DNA from: Acetatifactor sp.
Lineage (GTDB): Bacteria; Bacillota; Clostridia; Lachnospirales; Lachnospiraceae
Direction: 5' to 3'
Assembly: GCA_024699575.1 (NCBI GenBank)
Contig: JAILPF010000439.1
Location: 1 to 9,882, forward strand
Length of the DNA stretch: 9,882 nucleotides
Positions within the stretch are counted from its first letter, which is position 1. Each line of letters begins with the position of its first letter. This document shows positions 7,352 through 9,882 of this stretch, in pieces. The translations under genes and the position numbers were made by a program. Below the pieces are notes generated by a model. That model saw nothing but the letters and a program-made list of their open reading frames with translations. It did no database searches and was not told the DNA's origin.

Positions 7352-8684
7352 TATGTACACTCCTTTCCAACTTACCCAACTTAAAATATAAAAATACTCC
7401 ATTTAAAACAAATGCCGCAAACCATGCTCCGACCTCGGCAAACGCGATTGCCGTATAGCCAAAATCACCCACAAAAGCCAGAACAATTACGACGCGTGCT
7501 ATCAATTCCAAAAACCCTGACAGCATCGGTACAAACGTGCTTCCCATCCCCTGCAGAGTATCTCTGACAAGGAACAGGTAACTGATAGACCACATCATCC
7601 CACCGCAAATTCGCAGATATCCAACGGCCAATGCAATATTCTCCATATCTGATAGCATCAGCATTGCAAGCCTGCTCGGGAACAGCATCAGCGGGACACC
7701 CGTAATCACTGCCACCGCCGTAGCAATCACACCGCTGTTTAATATTCCCTGTTTGATTCGTTTTATTTTACCGGCACCCAGATTCTGACCAGCATAAGTA
7801 CTCATAGTCATTCCCGCTGCCGCACAAGGTTGCATCATAAATTCCACAAGCCTCATACACGCAGAATATGCCGCCGTATAATTTACTCCAAAACGATTGA
7901 CAAAATACTGTAATAACAGACCGCCTACCGCTGTCACAGAGTTCATAAATCCAACTGGGATTCCCACACGAAACTCTTCACGAATCAACGCAACATCCAT
8001 CTCCCAATCCACTTTCTTCAGATGAGTAAACGGTATCTGATACACCTTATAAAAACAGAAGGCTCCGGCGCAGGTCTGAGCAATCAGTGTCCCAATAGCA
8101 GCACCTTCCACGCCCATTCCGCAGACCATGACAAAAAACAAATCCAGCAGAATATTGATGACAGACGAAATAATTACCGCAATCAACGGAGTCCTGCTGT
8201 CACCGAGAGCATTCAAAACAGCCCATAGACAGTTATATGCAAGTGTCAAAGGAATCCCCCCGAGAATAATCCCTATGTACAAGACAGCATCATCGATAAT
8301 CAGTTCTGAGGTATTGAGCAACAAGAGAACGGGGCGCATAAAAATCAGACTGGCTGCCATAATCAACAGTGCTACTGCACCGCAGGAGACAATCCCCATA
8401 GTTATCGTCTTTCTAAGGCGCTCATAGTCACCGCCCCCAAAGGCCTGCGCCATGAGAACAGCCATTCCGCTTCCCAATCCCATGATAAATCCAAAAATAA
8501 AGAAACTGATAGCTCCTGTGGCACCTACTGCCGCAAGAGCCATATCATTGATACCCTTTCCCACAATAATCGTATCCACAATACTGTAGAGCTGCTGAAA
8601 TAAAGAGCTACATAAAACAGGCACAAAAAAAGCAAAAATCAACGGGAACGGTTTGCCTTCCGTCATATTTTTCGTGTATGCCAT
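7338..8684 (-). CDS. MATE family efflux transporter
   Basis: A 448-residue integral membrane protein with about 12 hydrophobic segments in two homologous halves, the normal MATE size. It should export cationic drugs or metabolites in exchange for Na+ or H+ across the cytoplasmic membrane. Typical elements are FQQLYSIVDTIIVGK near the N-terminus, MAQAFGGGDYERLRKT after the second helix, LNALGDSRTPL and INILLDLFFV in the first half, and AGQNLGAGKIKRIKQG and RDTLQGMGST in the second. ATG 8684 has GGAGGG seven bases upstream; a GTG at 8699 is in frame but coincides with that ribosome site, so I reject it. It follows the spermidine-synthase-like gene by 21 bases and overlaps the aldo/keto reductase gene, so the three are probably cotranscribed. 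The substrate cannot be predicted from sequence. Confidence 0.94.
   Translation of the reverse strand: MAYTKNMTEGKPFPLIFAFFVPVLCSSLFQQLYSIVDTIIVGKGINDMALAAVGATGAISFFIFGFIMGLGSGMAVLMAQAFGGGDYERLRKTITMGIVSCGAVALLIMAASLIFMRPVLLLLNTSELIIDDAVLYIGIILGGIPLTLAYNCLWAVLNALGDSRTPLIAVIISSVINILLDLFFVMVCGMGVEGAAIGTLIAQTCAGAFCFYKVYQIPFTHLKKVDWEMDVALIREEFRVGIPVGFMNSVTAVGGLLLQYFVNRFGVNYTAAYSACMRLVEFMMQPCAAAGMTMSTYAGQNLGAGKIKRIKQGILNSGVIATAVAVITGVPLMLFPSRLAMLMLSDMENIALAVGYLRICGGMMWSISYLFLVRDTLQGMGSTFVPMLSGFLELIARVVIVLAFVGDFGYTAIAFAEVGAWFAAFVLNGVFLYFKLGKLERSVHNERS
7360..7366 (-). promoter_or_regulatory. Ribosome binding site fixing the reductase start
   Basis: AAAGGAG on the minus strand, eight bases before ATG 7351 and inside the end of the MATE gene. 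It favours ATG 7351 over the in-frame start at 7402. Confidence 0.7.
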
Positions 8685-8691
8685 GTTCCAT

Positions 8692-8697
8692 CCCTCC
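8692..8697 (-). promoter_or_regulatory. Ribosome binding site fixing the MATE start
   Basis: GGAGGG on the minus strand seven bases before ATG 8684. The competing in-frame GTG (8697-8699) overlaps this site and so cannot use it. Confidence 0.65.
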
Positions 8698-8705
8698 ACT
8701 TCCCA

Positions 8706-9803
8706 TTACAGGTGTTCCATCAACCCGGAAAGTCCCTGTTCATTATAAATATCCTTGTAGTACGTTACTTCATCCTCGATTAATTCATCAATAACCTGCA
8801 TGCCCAGAAGCTCTACAGGTGCCTTATCATCTGTCATGATATGACCGCCGGCCTTATATTCCTGCAAATTTCCTTCCACTCGATTCATCATGTCAAACAG
8901 ACCTTCGTTTTCCTCCAGAGAAACATTTTGGGAAAAAACAGTCAGCAGCTTCGCATTGTCGGAAGCAAACAATTCTCTGTTAGTGGACCCGGCCACATCC
9001 ACCGTATATACCTCGCCAAAGACATCGGAAATGGTATCAGCAAGATACTGATTGATATTTCCCTCTTTGCTTCCCCGCATGTTCATATTGACAACCATCA
9101 CACCATCCTTATTCAAATGTTTCTTCACGCTTGTAAAAAATTCTCTGGAAGACATTTGAAAAGGTATGGTGATATCCTGGTAGGCATCCACCATTATCAC
9201 ATCATAAGTTTCCTCAATTGCATTCAGATACGCCCTGCCGTCATAGGTAGTCACCTTCACATCCCCTGAGAGTGCAAAATATTCCGATGCCAAATCTGTG
9301 ATTTTCTGGTCAATCTCCACTCCCTCGACTCCAAGGTTGTCAAAATAGCGGTCGCACTGTGTAGCAAATGTTCCTGTTCCCATCCCCAGAATCAAAACAT
9401 CCAGATGGTCTTTCTCATTCACTCCTGCCATTAAGGGTGCCGCCATGGCATAATCGTAATACATACCGGTTAATCCATCATTTTTCAGATAGATTGACTG
9501 TACTCCAAATAAAACGTTAGTGGACAAAACCACTTTCCTGTCATCTTCATATACCTGCAAATAATTGTACACAGACTCCCCCTCATAGGTGAGATCCTTC
9601 TGCCAGAAAGCGAAACTGGAATCATGTCCCAGAATACAGCAGATAACAAACAAAATCACACCCACCGCCGGCTTTACCGGCTTTTCTTTGGAGCTGATAA
9701 AATAAATTCCCGCAAGCAGAAGAAGAATTCCTGCAAAAATAAGAAAAGTCACAGAAGTTCCCACCATCGGAAGTATCATCGGTACGTTCGTACCTACGTT
9801 CAT
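8706..9803 (-). CDS. Spermidine-synthase-like methyltransferase-fold membrane protein, 5' end false or missing
   Basis: As given, 365 residues: a membrane segment (about 14-36), a second (about 45-59), then a Rossmann SAM-binding domain with LILGMGTGTFA (137-147), VEIDQ (162-166), TYDGRAYL (186-193) and VDAYQD (205-210). This resembles the C-terminal half of fused membrane/spermidine synthase proteins. The classical GGGDG loop is replaced by GMGTG, so real aminopropyl transfer is doubtful; a related SAM-dependent reaction is possible. The first 13 residues are not trustworthy. The ATG has no ribosome site, and from about 9766 outward the minus strand is antisense of the segment that should precede VGTSVTFLIF; the missing part (TIGSIIGTFVPTFISIPA) is found on the plus strand. 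The true gene is longer and starts outside the window. The domain from about residue 14 onward is sound. It is the first visible gene of the MATE-reductase cluster. Confidence 0.8.
   Translation of the reverse strand: MNVGTNVPMILPMVGTSVTFLIFAGILLLLAGIYFISSKEKPVKPAVGVILFVICCILGHDSSFAFWQKDLTYEGESVYNYLQVYEDDRKVVLSTNVLFGVQSIYLKNDGLTGMYYDYAMAAPLMAGVNEKDHLDVLILGMGTGTFATQCDRYFDNLGVEGVEIDQKITDLASEYFALSGDVKVTTYDGRAYLNAIEETYDVIMVDAYQDITIPFQMSSREFFTSVKKHLNKDGVMVVNMNMRGSKEGNINQYLADTISDVFGEVYTVDVAGSTNRELFASDNAKLLTVFSQNVSLEENEGLFDMMNRVEGNLQEYKAGGHIMTDDKAPVELLGMQVIDELIEDEVTYYKDIYNEQGLSGLMEHL
9699..9765 (+). repeat. Left arm of a 67-base perfect inverted repeat
   Basis: Every base of 9699-9765 is complementary to 9816-9882 (paired positions add up to 19581). 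This arm lies inside the coding region of the spermidine-synthase-like gene, over its first membrane segment. Beyond the perfect arm there are two mismatches and five more matching pairs (CGGAA 9768-9772 with TTCCG 9809-9813). The repeat reaches the last base of the window, so its full length is unknown. Confidence 0.97.
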
Positions 9804-9882
9804 TAGTATTCCGGCGGTGGGAACTTCTGTGACTTTTCTTATTTTTGCAGGAATTCTTCTTCTGCTTGCGGGAATTTATTTT
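9763..9882 (+). pseudogene. Mirrored fragment of the spermidine-synthase-like gene carrying its true upstream codons
   Basis: The plus strand reads in one open frame T-I-G-S-I-I-G-T-F-V-P-T-F-I-S-I-P-A and then V-G-T-S-V-T-F-L-I-F, continuing through L-L-L-L-A-G-I-Y-F to the window end. The second part is identical to residues 14-35 of the minus-strand protein. The first part matches the GSIIGTF-type membrane motif that precedes this segment in fused membrane/spermidine synthase proteins. I infer that 9766-9816 is the authentic upstream coding sequence of the same gene, joined in reversed orientation. It is not a separate functional gene. Confidence 0.75.
9816..9882 (-). repeat. Right arm of the 67-base perfect inverted repeat
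   Basis: This is the exact reverse complement of 9699-9765, ending at the window edge. It carries the same membrane-segment codons as the left arm but on the plus strand. See the mirrored gene fragment for its interpretation. Confidence 0.97.

Noticed and set aside
8841..9269. Plus-strand open frame of 142 codons
   Set aside because: It is a shadow of the conserved SAM-binding domain on the opposite strand, with no recognisable protein features.
9624..9806. Small plus-strand open frame of 60 codons
   Set aside because: It is antisense to the spermidine-synthase-like gene, lacks a ribosome site and has a low-complexity basic composition.
9699..9882. Terminal inverted repeats of an insertion sequence
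   Set aside because: The interval between the arms is only about 50 bases with no transposase or target duplication, and the arms are coding sequence of one gene.

Overview
The window looks like chromosomal DNA from a low- to mid-GC Gram-positive anaerobe, most likely a Lachnospiraceae-type clostridium. This is inferred from strong AGGAGG-type ribosome sites, a GntR/YtrA-ABC operon, an EpsC-type serine acetyltransferase, a permuted GH3 beta-glucosidase like those of ruminal clostridia, and a perfect CIRCE element. All eight recognisable genes lie on the minus strand, closely packed, so transcription runs right to left. No gap without a gene exceeds about 185 bases.

Right part (6361-9882): a three-gene cluster runs from a membrane-anchored spermidine-synthase-like protein (5' end not properly represented), through a MATE efflux transporter, to an aldo/keto reductase, and ends at a strong hairpin terminator. 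Centre (3701-6342): a TTGACA promoter with an overlapping palindrome drives a four-gene operon: a YtrA-type GntR repressor (TTG start), an ABC ATPase and two six-helix membrane proteins. The reading frames are overlapped or nearly contiguous. Left part (94-3704): a serine O-acetyltransferase with its own likely promoter is followed 26 bases later by the cytoplasmic GH3 enzyme. The far left edge (2-28) is a perfect CIRCE, the operator of the HrcA repressor, predicting a heat-shock operon (groES-groEL or hrcA-grpE-dnaK) just outside the window.

The most striking structure is at the right edge. The last 67 bases are an exact reverse complement of 9699-9765, with about 50 bases between. Read on the plus strand, that centre encodes the conserved membrane segment (TIGSIIGTFVPTFISIPA) that should precede the minus-strand spermidine-synthase-like protein. 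The apparent ATG and first 13 residues of that gene are therefore antisense of its true coding sequence. A fold-back (snapback) chimera or assembly artefact explains this best; a genuine small inversion is the alternative. I see no convincing undescribed multi-gene system; the rest is ordinary chromosomal metabolism, transport and regulation.
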